Below, one piece after another: positions 31,901 through 39,266 of a stretch of DNA of 64,000 nucleotides (positions within the stretch are counted from its first letter, which is position 1; each line of letters begins with the position of its first letter). The notes beneath the pieces are model-generated. The model was given only the letters and a program-made list of their open reading frames with translations, searched no databases and was not told the DNA's origin. This DNA is from Ensifer adhaerens (GTDB taxonomy: Bacteria > Pseudomonadota > Alphaproteobacteria > Rhizobiales > Rhizobiaceae): contig NZ_JABEKT010000005.1 of the NCBI RefSeq assembly GCF_013283195.1, positions 236,684-300,683 of the forward strand, written 5' to 3'. The translations under genes and the position numbers were made by a program.

Positions 31901-32193
31901 AAATCGGCAAAAAGGATGGTCGCCGTGCGACGGTCGGCATTTTCGTTGTCGCTCGATACCGTTGGGGATTGACCCCGTGCCGCCCTCGGCAGGGGCATGA
32001 CGGCAACCTGTCCCGAAACCAGGACCTTGACGGCCACCGGCTTGTCCAACGGTGTCCCACAATTCGGGCAGAAGGCGAAACCGGGCAGGCAGTCTGCACC
32101 GCAGCCCGGACACGGGCTCTGCTGTCTGGCCCCGCAGCTCGGGCAAAACGAAAAACGCCCCTCGATGTTACAACCGCACTCGTGACACTTCAT
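28915..32193 (-). CDS. zinc-ribbon class III adenylate/guanylate cyclase fused to AAA ATPase and TPR-like region
   Basis: 1092 residues. Order: double zinc ribbon (1-60, CHECGCNIEGRFSFCPSCG and CPGCGADCLPGFAFCPNCG), class III cyclase domain (about 85-270) with both metal aspartates (FADLCGFT and FIGDALLALFG) and transition-state Asn/Arg in GDAVNTAQRL, an AAA_16 signalling NTPase (about 295-600) with Walker A GEAGMGKSR, and a long helical TPR-like C-terminus. It is predicted to make cAMP or cGMP, with ATPase/TPR regulation; rhizobia carry many such proteins. Start Met at 32193 begins right at the zinc ribbon (MKCHEC); an upstream Met lies at 32226. It is the largest gene of the putative accessory block and stands alone. 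Confidence 0.88.
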   Translation of the reverse strand: MKCHECGCNIEGRFSFCPSCGARQQSPCPGCGADCLPGFAFCPNCGTPLDKPVAVKVLVSGQVAVMPLPRAARGQSPTVSSDNENADRRTATILFADLCGFTGLGEHMDPEILQTFQNELFVELTEAVETYGGFVDKFIGDALLALFGAPVAHEDDAERALRAAIDMIARANLIGERWEDRIGAPVNLHIGLNTGTVVAGALGAGDSKSYSVTGDAVNTAQRLQSMAGPGEVLVGPVTYRVTRHAFAYEALGATALRGKAGIVEVYRLIKVLDAPGAARGLEALGLTAPLVGRDAEMKRLLDCLELACDGAAQLVRLSGEAGMGKSRLVHTFLGLVAVDPRFGHVVVRRASSSPLGEPSYGVLASVLRGAYGISPLDTLERTTELLTAGLAEIGFAPEKLEQLLPLFLRILGMGTQDESLRHVEPEQMRRQLFAAVRAIFERRLSRTPLLLVIEDLHWADAASLDAIAFILDRMEGGPLMMLTTERPETAVDRLRPGRTSLTALRLAPLTDAEGHRLLSAFFGADGLHRGLAGRILARAGGNPLFIEEIVRGLIEVDALKHFGAAWRVVEREATVDIPVTIEAMLLGRVDRLQPQSRRLLHHAAVIGPRFDVELLRVVAGDEPTIDAALDILCDAEIIEETREGRLQGAQTYRFTQTLLQEVVYNNLLLRRRAEIHAVVADRLERRYGAQTTRLEEMALLGHHFSQSEDKSKGARYLMSAGERAQAIYANDDAIRFYKQAMAAWAEAGEEGGEWLAARERVADLLGPSGQRDTAAGHYASLLDVYRATDDRISAARIQRKFGHLLWEAARRDEALAAFANAAQLLQDADAPIESAHLSQERGHLAFRMGSYADAIVWADDALKRVGGLMPQALQARREVDRVTAEALNTKGVALARLNRGSEAIATIERSVAVAEAADLLNAACRGYTNLAVLYTIIEPRRAIEVCKFGFDMAHRIGDLGFQARLLSNLAVAYCTFTDRCAADGIPAAERAIAIDRELDQRDHLPVSLLVLGQIDQCHGRPDVARRLYEEALELAFETREAQLLFPCYDGLATLCLDAGDLEGAERHFASARDICTRHGLDPEALTILPFLD

Positions 32194-32415
32194 CAATAGC
32201 GAACCTTCGAAGAGGCCCCGCGCCACATGCTATCCAGAGCCATTTGCACACAGTCAACGCAAAACAATGAACCCGCGGGCGCGGGTTTGCAAGCAATCGC
32301 TAACATGAAGATGTCAAGGTCTGACAGGCTCCGAACAGGACGCGCCATGGCGCTGTTCGGCACTCATCCGTCGGCCAGGCGGGCGCCTTGACCGACGGAA
32401 GCAATGACGTCGAAA

Positions 32416-32676
32416 TCAGGAGTGGGTGCGGCGCGAAGTCGGCCTGCTCGCAAACATCCCGAGATCAATGGCGGCACCGTCCGGTGCGCGGCACACGTCT
32501 TCGGGGTGCCGATCGCTCGCTTCCACCGCGAAATGGATCGCCGCCGCCTCGTTGGTGAAAAGCCCTCCGACCAATCCTTTACGGTCGGAAACAACCCACC
32601 ATCCGTGACTGTCGCGCCCGACAACGAAACGCGCGCGCGCCGAAAAGCCGCGCCCTGGCTGCTGCATACTGCCCAT
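32416..32676 (-). CDS. small uncharacterised protein (86 aa)
   Basis: Not recognised with certainty. The central part (RFVVGRDSHGWWVVSDRKGLVGGLFTNEAAAIHFA) reads like a folded small domain with a strand-turn-strand-helix pattern, as seen in short rhizobial hypothetical proteins. No membrane segment. GAGGA precedes the ATG at a good distance. It lies 36 bases downstream of the small membrane protein gene, probably in one transcript. Confidence 0.6.
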   Translation of the reverse strand: MGSMQQPGRGFSARARFVVGRDSHGWWVVSDRKGLVGGLFTNEAAAIHFAVEASDRHPEDVCRAPDGAAIDLGMFASRPTSRRTHS

Positions 32677-32712
32677 GATCGAATGGTCCTCGTTGATGAA
32701 GATTGCGGCGGC

Positions 32713-32895
32713 TCAGCCGGCAAGCCAGGGAATGACGGTCTGGATGGCGTAGGCGAGGCCAAGCACGGCGCCGAGGCGGATGCCGATCCCGAGGAAAGCA
32801 TCGCGAACGACACTGTTGTCGGCTGGGTGGGGCTCGATCTCGTGCGACCGGCGCCTTAGTTCCGCCTGCGCGGCAAGGTGGGGAAAGCGTGACAT
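32713..32895 (-). CDS. small membrane protein (60 aa)
   Basis: Unrecognised 60-residue protein: polar N-terminal half (MSRFPHLAAQAELRRRSHEI) and one C-terminal hydrophobic helix (about 37-58, LGIGIRLGAVLGLAYAIQTV). AAAGGAGA is placed ideally before ATG 32895, which argues that it is translated. It is upstream of the 86-residue gene in the same direction. Function unknown. Confidence 0.65.
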   Translation of the reverse strand: MSRFPHLAAQAELRRRSHEIEPHPADNSVVRDAFLGIGIRLGAVLGLAYAIQTVIPWLAG

Positions 32896-33006
32896 GGTCT
32901 GTCTCCTTTGAGGGGTTTGACGAAAGGCAAGGGCGGCACCGGGCGCGCACAATGGCAAGATCCGTCCGATCTGCGATGACATGGAAAATTCGATCGGTGG
33001 CCGGGC

Positions 33007-33933
33007 TCAGCTCGCAAGGGCAAGCGGCAAGCGGGGACTGCGGTGCGCCTCGATCAACGGTTCGAGCGCCGAGCGAATTTCCGCCGCCGTCTCCAGCGAC
33101 ACCGTCGTCAGCGGCAACCGCACTTCGGGGCTGAAGCCCCGCGCCAGATGCAGCGCGTATTTGATCGGGCCCGGATTGGTTTCGCGCTCAAGCGCGGTGA
33201 ACAGGGGCTGGAGCCGTTGATGGATGGCGACGGCCGCCTGGGCGTTGCCGGTTGCGATTGCGTGGTGCAGCGAAACCATCAGCCGCGGCACGACATTTGC
33301 GGCCACCGAGATCGTGCCGTGGCCGCCGCAGAGGTTGAAAGGCAGCGCCGTCTGGTCGTTGCCGGAGAATTGGCTTAGCCGCGCCTTGAGGGATGGCGGC
33401 GATGCAAGGAAGCGGCCGATGTCGCCCGTTGCATCCTTGATGCCGATGACACCGGGCAGTTGCGCCAATCGCTCGAGCGTGCGCGGTGCCACGTCGACGC
33501 CGGTGCGCGAGGGAACGTTGTAGACGATGACAGGCAGATCGACAGCCCGGACCACCGCCTCGTAATGGCGATAGATCCCCTCCTGCGAGGGCTTGTTGTA
33601 GTAGGGCGCAACGATGAGCGCCGCATCGGCGCCGAGCGCCTTGGCCTCTGCCGTCAGTTCGATCGTCGTTTGCGTGCAGTTGGTGCCTGTGCCCGCGATT
33701 ACCGGCATTTTTCTCTCGGCGACTTCGACGCAGCGTTCGATGACCATCGACCGCTCTGTGCGCGAAAGCGTTGCCGCCTCACCCGTCGTTCCGCAGGCGA
33801 CGATGCCGGAAATGCCGTGGCGGATCTGCCATTCGACGAGCGACATCAGGCCGATGCCATCGACCTTGCCGTCCTTGAATGGCGTGACCAGCGCCGTGAT
33901 CGCCCCTTCGAGGCGAAGCGAATGATCGCTCAT
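33007..33933 (-). CDS. dapA: 4-hydroxy-tetrahydrodipicolinate synthase (DapA family)
   Basis: 308 residues. DapA condenses pyruvate with aspartate semialdehyde in lysine/diaminopimelate synthesis. All key residues are seen: CGTTGEAATL (phosphate-like site), Tyr138 in VIVYNVPSRTG, Schiff-base Lys166 in GIKDATG, and GGHGTISVAAN. So an active enzyme is likely, but a lone DapA-type aldolase in an accessory block may be a paralogue acting on another keto acid. AAGGATAT lies before ATG 33933. The preceding gene's stop at 33945 is 11 bases away, so they are cotranscribed. Confidence 0.85.
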   Translation of the reverse strand: MSDHSLRLEGAITALVTPFKDGKVDGIGLMSLVEWQIRHGISGIVACGTTGEAATLSRTERSMVIERCVEVAERKMPVIAGTGTNCTQTTIELTAEAKALGADAALIVAPYYNKPSQEGIYRHYEAVVRAVDLPVIVYNVPSRTGVDVAPRTLERLAQLPGVIGIKDATGDIGRFLASPPSLKARLSQFSGNDQTALPFNLCGGHGTISVAANVVPRLMVSLHHAIATGNAQAAVAIHQRLQPLFTALERETNPGPIKYALHLARGFSPEVRLPLTTVSLETAAEIRSALEPLIEAHRSPRLPLALAS

Positions 33934-33944
33934 GGAAATATCCT

Positions 33945-34448
33945 TCAGGTTGGGAGATGACTGCTGCGGGTACCGTGGCTTTCGATGACAAGCCGATGGA
34001 CGCGGCAGCATTGCAGGAAGGCCGATAGGATCGCCGATGCCAGATCGGCGTGGCGCGCCTTGAATGTGACCCGGCCGGTGCCTCCAGGCGCGTAGCGAAG
34101 GGCGCAGGTCCACACTCCGCACTCATGGCTGAGTGTACGCAGGCAGAGCTTGGCTTTGGTGGCCATCGTCAGGTGGATCACGGCATCGACCAGCGCGTCT
34201 GCGGCCATCAGATCGCGAAAACGGCGCGAGGGCCAGTCGTCCGGCACCAGGTCGGACCTGTCGAGGAGCAACCGCACGGCCTCCCAGACGTGATGTTCGC
34301 GCAACCGACGAACCGTGGCGATGCGCACGAGCAGATGCCTCAGGGCATCTGGCCCGCCTTCGGTCTGGCCTCCCTGGAAGGGGTCGATGCCGTGGCGGCG
34401 ATCCGGTGTATCGGAACGATGGCGAAAGCTGAAATCGTGAAGGGTCAT
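33945..34448 (-). CDS. uncharacterised protein (167 aa) cotranscribed with dapA
   Basis: Not recognised. The sequence has a helical charged middle (DALRHLLVRIATVRRLREHHVWEAVRLLLDRSDL) and a C-terminal part with paired cysteines (CLRTLSHECGVWTCALRY). No signal peptide or membrane helix. The start MTLHDFSFRHRSD at 34448 is tentative with only a weak ribosome site (GGGTGAG). Codon use is biased as in neighbouring genes and it abuts dapA, which supports it being real. Confidence 0.5.
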   Translation of the reverse strand: MTLHDFSFRHRSDTPDRRHGIDPFQGGQTEGGPDALRHLLVRIATVRRLREHHVWEAVRLLLDRSDLVPDDWPSRRFRDLMAADALVDAVIHLTMATKAKLCLRTLSHECGVWTCALRYAPGGTGRVTFKARHADLASAILSAFLQCCRVHRLVIESHGTRSSHLPT

Positions 34449-34750
34449 GGTGCTCACCCGTTGTCGATGAGCAAACGCTACCCCCGCCCCACGTCCGGTT
34501 TCGATTGCGACTTGCGTCGACCGGCATAAGATTTTCATAAGGAGATCGCGTGTCGGGTGTGCAAGGCAAGGACGCGACGCTAGAGTGCTGCAAGGCGGCG
34601 ATAGCCGGCGGAAATGCGGCCCGTGTCGCGTCGAAATAATCTGACGCAAAAGATGACGCGCACGCAATTTTGCGCTAGTTAGCCCCCTGCACTGGCGGTC
34701 GGTGACCGTCCTATCAGCCAATGACATTTCGTCCTTGAAGGAAAACGTCC
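34449..34750. other. 302-bp intergenic region between divergent dapA operon and ilvD
   Basis: No credible ORF. It should contain the ilvD promoter and the promoter of the dapA operon; no clear boxes or leader-peptide attenuator (no run of Ile/Leu/Val codons before a terminator) were seen. Confidence 0.4.
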
Positions 34751-36589
34751 ATGCCTGCCTATCGCTCCCGCACCACCACCCACGGCCGCAACATGGCCGG
34801 CGCCCGCGGCCTTTGGCGCGCGACGGGCATGAAGGACGGCGACTTCGGCAAGCCGATTATTGCGGTGGTCAACTCGTTCACGCAGTTCGTGCCCGGCCAC
34901 GTGCACCTCAAGGACCTCGGCCAGCTCGTTGCCCGCGAGATCGAGGCGGCCGGCGGCGTTGCCAAGGAATTCAACACCATCGCCGTCGATGACGGCATCG
35001 CCATGGGCCATGACGGCATGCTCTATTCGCTGCCCTCGCGCGAGATCATCGCCGACTCGGTCGAGTACATGGTCAACGCACACTGCGCCGACGCCATGGT
35101 CTGCATCTCCAACTGCGACAAGATCACCCCCGGCATGCTGATGGCGGCGCTGCGGCTCAACATCCCCGCCGTCTTCGTCTCCGGTGGCCCGATGGAAGCC
35201 GGCAAGGTCGTGCTGCACGGCAAGACCCATGCGCTCGACCTGGTCGACGCCATGGTCGCCGCCGCCGACGACAACATTTCCGACGAGGACGTCAAGGTCA
35301 TCGAGCGCTCCGCCTGCCCAACCTGCGGTTCCTGTTCCGGCATGTTCACGGCCAATTCGATGAACTGTCTGACGGAAGCGCTCGGCCTGTCGCTGCCGGG
35401 CAACGGCTCGACGCTGGCGACGCATGCCGACCGCAAGCGCCTGTTCGTCGAAGCCGGCCACCTGATCGTCGATATCACCCGCCGCCACTACGAGCAGGAC
35501 GACGAAAGTGTCCTGCCGCGCAACGTCGCCTCGAAGAAGGCGTTCGAAAATGCCATGGCGCTCGACATCGCCATGGGTGGCTCGACCAACACCGTTCTGC
35601 ACATTCTCGCCGCCGCCCATGAGGGCGAGGTGGATTTCACCATGGCCGACATCGACCGGCTGTCGCGCAAGGTTCCCTGCCTGTCGAAGGTGGCACCGGC
35701 CAAAAGCGACGTGCATATGGAAGACGTACACCGCGCCGGCGGCATCATGTCGATCCTCGGCGAACTCGAAAAGGGCGGGCTGATCAACCGTGATTGCCCG
35801 ACGGTGCACAGCGAAACCCTCGGCCACGCCATCGACCGCTGGGACATCACCCGCACGACGAGCGAAACCGTGCGCAACTTCTTCCGCGCTGCACCCGGCG
35901 GCGTCCCGACCCAGGTCGCTTTCAGCCAGGCAGCCCGTTGGGACGAACTCGACACCGACCGCGAAAAGGGCGTCATCCGCTCGGTCGAGCATCCCTTCTC
36001 CAAGGACGGTGGTCTTGCGGTTCTGAAGGGCAACGTCGCGCTCGACGGCTGCATCGTGAAGACTGCCGGCGTCGACGAGAGCATCCTGAAGTTCTCCGGT
36101 CCGGCCCGCGTGTTTGAAAGCCAGGATTCGTCGGTCAAGGCGATCCTTGCCAACGAGATCAAGGCCGGCGACGTCGTCGTCATCCGCTACGAGGGTCCGA
36201 AGGGCGGCCCGGGCATGCAGGAAATGCTCTACCCCACGAGCTATCTGAAGTCGAAGGGCCTCGGCAAGGCCTGCGCGCTGATCACCGACGGCCGCTTCTC
36301 CGGCGGCACATCGGGCCTCTCGATCGGCCACGTTTCCCCGGAAGCGGCAAAGGGCGGCACGATCGGCCTCGTGCGCGAAGGCGACATGATCGACATTGAC
36401 ATCCCCAACCGCACGATCAGCCTGCGGGTCGACGAAGCGGAACTCAGCCGCCGCCGCACGGAGCAGGACGCCCAAGGCTGGAAGCCAACCGAGATCCGCA
36501 AGCGCAAGGTGACGACGGCGCTCAAGGCCTATGCGGCGTTTGCCACCTCGGCAGACCGCGGCGCGGTTCGCGACCTCGGCGATCTCTGA
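34751..36589 (+). CDS. ilvD: dihydroxy-acid dehydratase
   Basis: Dehydrates 2,3-dihydroxy-acids to the 2-keto acids that precede valine, leucine and isoleucine; iron-sulfur enzyme. 612 residues, the usual length of the E. coli-type enzyme. Motifs: [16 protein letters not shown] with a cluster-ligand cysteine, [20 protein letters not shown] with further cysteines, and the C-terminal [22 protein letters not shown] with the catalytic serine region. GAAGGAAAACG precedes the ATG. A terminator follows, so it is monocistronic. Confidence 0.97.
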   Translation: MPAYRSRTTTHGRNMAGARGLWRATGMKDGDFGKPIIAVVNSFTQFVPGHVHLKDLGQLVAREIEAAGGVAKEFNTIAVDDGIAMGHDGMLYSLPSREIIADSVEYMVNAHCADAMVCISNCDKITPGMLMAALRLNIPAVFVSGGPMEAGKVVLHGKTHALDLVDAMVAAADDNISDEDVKVIERSACPTCGSCSGMFTANSMNCLTEALGLSLPGNGSTLATHADRKRLFVEAGHLIVDITRRHYEQDDESVLPRNVASKKAFENAMALDIAMGGSTNTVLHILAAAHEGEVDFTMADIDRLSRKVPCLSKVAPAKSDVHMEDVHRAGGIMSILGELEKGGLINRDCPTVHSETLGHAIDRWDITRTTSETVRNFFRAAPGGVPTQVAFSQAARWDELDTDREKGVIRSVEHPFSKDGGLAVLKGNVALDGCIVKTAGVDESILKFSGPARVFESQDSSVKAILANEIKAGDVVVIRYEGPKGGPGMQEMLYPTSYLKSKGLGKACALITDGRFSGGTSGLSIGHVSPEAAKGGTIGLVREGDMIDIDIPNRTISLRVDEAELSRRRTEQDAQGWKPTEIRKRKVTTALKAYAAFATSADRGAVRDLGDL

Positions 36590-36613
36590 ACGAGTAACGG
36601 TTGACGAGATGGA

Positions 36614-36640
36614 GGCTCCCGCTCGCGGGGGCCTTTTTTA
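36614..36640 (+). terminator. terminator of ilvD
   Basis: Stem GGCTCCCG / CGGGGGCC with a CTCG tetraloop followed by seven T residues. Confidence 0.88.
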
Positions 36641-36750
36641 TGCGGGTAGCACCGCTCGCTGCCACACACGCCCTTGCCAAGGCCAGCCGGCCTGTTCCGT
36701 CCACAATTCACCTGCTATTTTAGGTTTACCTAATTTTATTGAGGTGGACG

Positions 36751-37179
36751 ATGACAAACGCAGCGGACCTGCTCGGCACTTGGAAAATGCTCTCCTGGAC
36801 CCGAAAGGCGGTGGTATCCGGCGAGATCACCGATGCGATGGGCCCGGATCCCATCGGCTACCTCTCCTACCAGCCGGACGGCCGCATGACCGCGGTGGTG
36901 GTCGAGCGTCACCGGCCGGCACCGAAGGGCACGACGCCCACCGACGAGGAGAAGGTGGCGCTGTTCGATTCGATGCTCGCCTATGCCGGCTCCTACACGC
37001 TCGAGGACGGTAAGGTCATCCATCATGTCGATGCGAGCTGGAACCCCATCTGGGGCACCTCCGACCTGGTTCGACCCTACATTCTGGACGGCGAGCGGCT
37101 GGTGATCCACAGCGCGCCGGGCATCGATCCGACAACCGGCGAAGAGGTCACCTACCACCTCGAGTTCCGAAAGGTTTGA
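36751..37179 (+). CDS. lipocalin-like domain protein
   Basis: 142 residues, the bacterial lipocalin-like group (calycin barrel): LLGTWKMLSWTRK at the N-terminus, IGYLSYQPDGRMTAVV and YAGSYTLEDGKVIHHVD are the family's repeated strands. Cytoplasmic, no signal peptide. ATG 36751 is preferred over an upstream in-frame start because GAGGTGG precedes it. Function unknown. It converges with the first GFA gene. Confidence 0.78.
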   Translation: MTNAADLLGTWKMLSWTRKAVVSGEITDAMGPDPIGYLSYQPDGRMTAVVVERHRPAPKGTTPTDEEKVALFDSMLAYAGSYTLEDGKVIHHVDASWNPIWGTSDLVRPYILDGERLVIHSAPGIDPTTGEEVTYHLEFRKV

Positions 37180-37215
37180 AACGCGCGCCCTGCGCCGTGA
37201 TGAAGCCTGGCGGCC

Positions 37216-37620
37216 CTAGAGATGGCGTGTTTCGGCCGGCGGGTGAAACCAGTTGTTGTTGCGGCCGTCCATATATTTCACCGGTGCTTCGGCCAGCACC
37301 GCCGGATCGAGGTCGTCGAGGGCGGCCAGATTGACGGAGTAGTATGCGCCGCCGATCTCTTCGATGTAGCCGTGGCCATAGGCAGCGATCCCGCAGGTCT
37401 TGCAGAAGCGATGATGCCCGCTGAAGCTGCCGAACTGGTAGTCGGCAATATCGACTTCCTCGGCCTGCAGCCGGAACGCATCCGGTTTGACGATCGCGCC
37501 CCAATAGCGCTTCTTCCAGCAGATCGAGCAATTGCACTTGCCGGTACCGGCGTCGAGATCGATGTCGGCCTCATAGCGGATCTTCCCGCAATGGCAGCTC
37601 CCCCGATAGGTCATTTTCAT
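37216..37620 (-). CDS. GFA-family (CENP-V/glutathione-dependent formaldehyde-activating type) zinc protein
   Basis: 134 residues with the full set of zinc cysteines: GSCHCGKIRYE, KCNCSICWKK and RFCKTCGIAAYG. The family was named for glutathione-formaldehyde condensation, but most members' reactions are unproven. ATG at 37620 or 37614 (AAGG upstream). Two copies of a TGACA-N6-TGTCR palindrome lie 48 and 80 bases upstream, and a third lies before the paralogue and the MarR gene, so control by that MarR protein is likely. Confidence 0.87.
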   Translation of the reverse strand: MKMTYRGSCHCGKIRYEADIDLDAGTGKCNCSICWKKRYWGAIVKPDAFRLQAEEVDIADYQFGSFSGHHRFCKTCGIAAYGHGYIEEIGGAYYSVNLAALDDLDPAVLAEAPVKYMDGRNNNWFHPPAETRHL

Positions 37621-37667
37621 TGCCTTCACTCCCAGACCAGAACAGCGCCCATCTCAATGCGCCAACA

Positions 37668-37683
37668 TGACAACTTGCTGTCG
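37668..37683. promoter_or_regulatory. MarR-type operator candidate 1
   Basis: TGACA-ACTTGC-TGTCG, one mismatch from perfect symmetry, 48 bases before the GFA start. Confidence 0.65.
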
Positions 37684-37699
37684 TCTTACGCTCGCATAA

Positions 37700-37715
37700 T
37701 GACAACATATTGTCA
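37700..37715. promoter_or_regulatory. MarR-type operator candidate 2
   Basis: TGACA-ACATAT-TGTCA, perfect arms, 32 bases upstream of site 1 (about three helical turns). Confidence 0.7.
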
Positions 37716-37774
37716 ATTGCATCCATTGGAAAATCCGGAAAAGGAAATGACGGCGACCGCAAGAGACTGCCGAT

Positions 37775-38180
37775 CTAAAGGTGCCGAACCTCCAAAGGCG
37801 CATTCGCCCAGTCGTCGTTGCGCCCATCCATGTAAGAGACGGGAGCTGCGGCAAGCGCCGAAGGGTCGAGATCGTCGAGGCAGGCAAGATTGACGGAATA
37901 GTAGGCGCCGCCAAATTCCTCGACATAGCCGTGGCTGAACGGGACGATGCCGCAGGCACGGCAGAAGCGGTGATGCCCGACCTTGGCACCGAACTGGTAG
38001 TCGGCGACATCAGCCTCCTGCGACAGCACGAAAATCACCCGGCCGGACCTGCGCACCCCAATAGCGCACCTTGGCACAGAGCGAGCAGTTGCACTTGGTC
38101 GTGCCGGCATCGAGATCGAAATCGGCCTCGTAACGCACCTTGCCGCAGTGGCAACTGCCTTTGTATGTCCGCTTGGCCAT
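37775..38180 (-). pseudogene. second GFA-family gene, frameshifted
   Basis: A tandem paralogue of the gene at 37216. From ATG 38180 the protein reads [18 protein letters not shown] and [20 protein letters not shown], then hits a stop shortly after residue 50. The remainder continues in another frame ([22 protein letters not shown] to the end at 37775). The break is around 38024-38030, where loss of two bases (for example one GT of a GTGT run) would explain the shift when compared with the intact copy. It has all zinc cysteines split over two frames. It is either a recent pseudogene or a sequencing/assembly error. GAGGA precedes the ATG. Confidence 0.8.
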
Positions 38181-38230
38181 TTCGATTTCCTCCTCGTTCG
38201 ATCAAAATCCTTGCGACAAACAACTCGCCA

Positions 38231-38246
38231 TGACAACATGCTGTCA
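38231..38246. promoter_or_regulatory. MarR-type operator candidate 3
   Basis: TGACA-ACATGC-TGTCA, perfect arms, between the divergent GFA copy (start 38180) and the MarR gene (start 38264 or 38282). Confidence 0.7.
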
Positions 38247-38263
38247 TTATTCATCATCGCACA

Positions 38264-38773
38264 ATGGTTGTCGCCGTCAACATGAACGATCCCCTTCGCA
38301 CTCCCGCCGGCGACGCCTTCGCTGAGTTCGCCATCTCGGTGCTACGTCTGGCCGGCCCATTGACCGCGGCCGGCGACGTACTCGCCAGACCCTCCGGCCA
38401 GACCAGTGCGCGCTGGCAGGTGCTGGCGGCAGCAAACCACGCGCCGATGTCAGTCGCCGACGCCGCACGCGCGCTTGGCCTTGCCCGTCAAGGCGTTCAG
38501 CGGATCGCCGATCTGTTGGAAAGCGAGGGGTTGATCGCCTACGGCGACAATCCGGCGCACCAGCGTGCCAAGCTGATGGTGCCGACGCCGCGCGGCGAAG
38601 AGGTGCTGGATGAAATCAAGGCCAGGCAGGCCGTCTGGGCAGATGCCTTCGGCGCAGAACTCGGAGAGGAGCGAATGCAGCAGGCAACCGCATTGATCGG
38701 CGAAGCCATCGCCATGCTGCGGGATCGCCCGGCGACGGTCTGGAGCGCTGGCTCGGCTTCAGGCGATCTGTAG
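38264..38773 (+). CDS. MarR-family regulator, probable repressor of the GFA genes
   Basis: 169 residues with a winged HTH in the centre (MSVADAARALGLARQGVQRIADLLESEGLI) flanked by dimerisation helices. It is divergent from the second GFA gene, and the same palindrome occurs before both GFA genes and before this gene, so autoregulation and GFA control are inferred. Start at 38264 or, equally plausible, Met at 38282 (MNDPLRTPAGDAFAEF). Its last 15 bases overlap the end of the next, convergent MarR gene. Confidence 0.86.
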   Translation: MVVAVNMNDPLRTPAGDAFAEFAISVLRLAGPLTAAGDVLARPSGQTSARWQVLAAANHAPMSVADAARALGLARQGVQRIADLLESEGLIAYGDNPAHQRAKLMVPTPRGEEVLDEIKARQAVWADAFGAELGEERMQQATALIGEAIAMLRDRPATVWSAGSASGDL

Positions 38774-39205
38774 TAGGTCGGCACGCAAACGCGCCGGCCC
38801 ATCCTGTCCCAGCCTCTCGTCGACGACCGCGTGGGTCGCCTTCCAGATCGGAACGGCCCGTGCCAGAAGCTGCTCGCCCTCTGGCGTCAACCGCAACCTG
38901 CGCGACCGCCGGTCGTCTTCGTCGGCGAAAATCTCGACGAGCCCGCGCCGCTCCAGCGGTTTCAGCGCCGCCGTCAGCGTCGTACGATCCATGGCAAGCA
39001 GCGAAGCCACGGCACGCATGTTCGGCGGGACAGGGCGATTGAGCGACATCAGCAGGGAAAACTGCCCGTTGGTGATATCGAGCGGTCGCAGGGCCTCGTC
39101 GAACTGGCGGGCGATCGCGCGGGCCGCGCGTTGGACATGCAGGCACAGGCATGTGTCCTTCACGAACCCTGTGGTCTCGAACGGAATGACGGGCGATTTT
39201 GACAT
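38759..39205 (-). CDS. MarR-family regulator divergent from the DUF899 gene
   Basis: 148 residues. HTH: MRAVASLLAMDRTTLTAALKPLERRGLVEI, wing: DEDDRRSRRLRLTPEG. The N-terminal segment has two cysteines close together (TCLCLHVQ), which could make it redox or electrophile responsive; this is inference. It faces the DUF899 gene across 61 bases containing a perfect 12-bp palindrome 11 bases before its start. Its 3' end overlaps that of the neighbouring MarR gene by 15 bases. Confidence 0.88.
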   Translation of the reverse strand: MSKSPVIPFETTGFVKDTCLCLHVQRAARAIARQFDEALRPLDITNGQFSLLMSLNRPVPPNMRAVASLLAMDRTTLTAALKPLERRGLVEIFADEDDRRSRRLRLTPEGEQLLARAVPIWKATHAVVDERLGQDGPARLRADLLQIA

Positions 39206-39216
39206 GATCGATTAAT

Positions 39217-39228
39217 GTTGATATCAAC
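39217..39228. promoter_or_regulatory. candidate MarR operator GTTGATATCAAC
   Basis: A perfect 12-bp palindrome between the divergent MarR and DUF899 genes; TTGA/TCAA arms are common in MarR operators such as those of MexR. Confidence 0.65.
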
Positions 39229-39266
39229 GTAAATAGTCAAGTGCAACGTTGGAAGGAGGAACGGGC

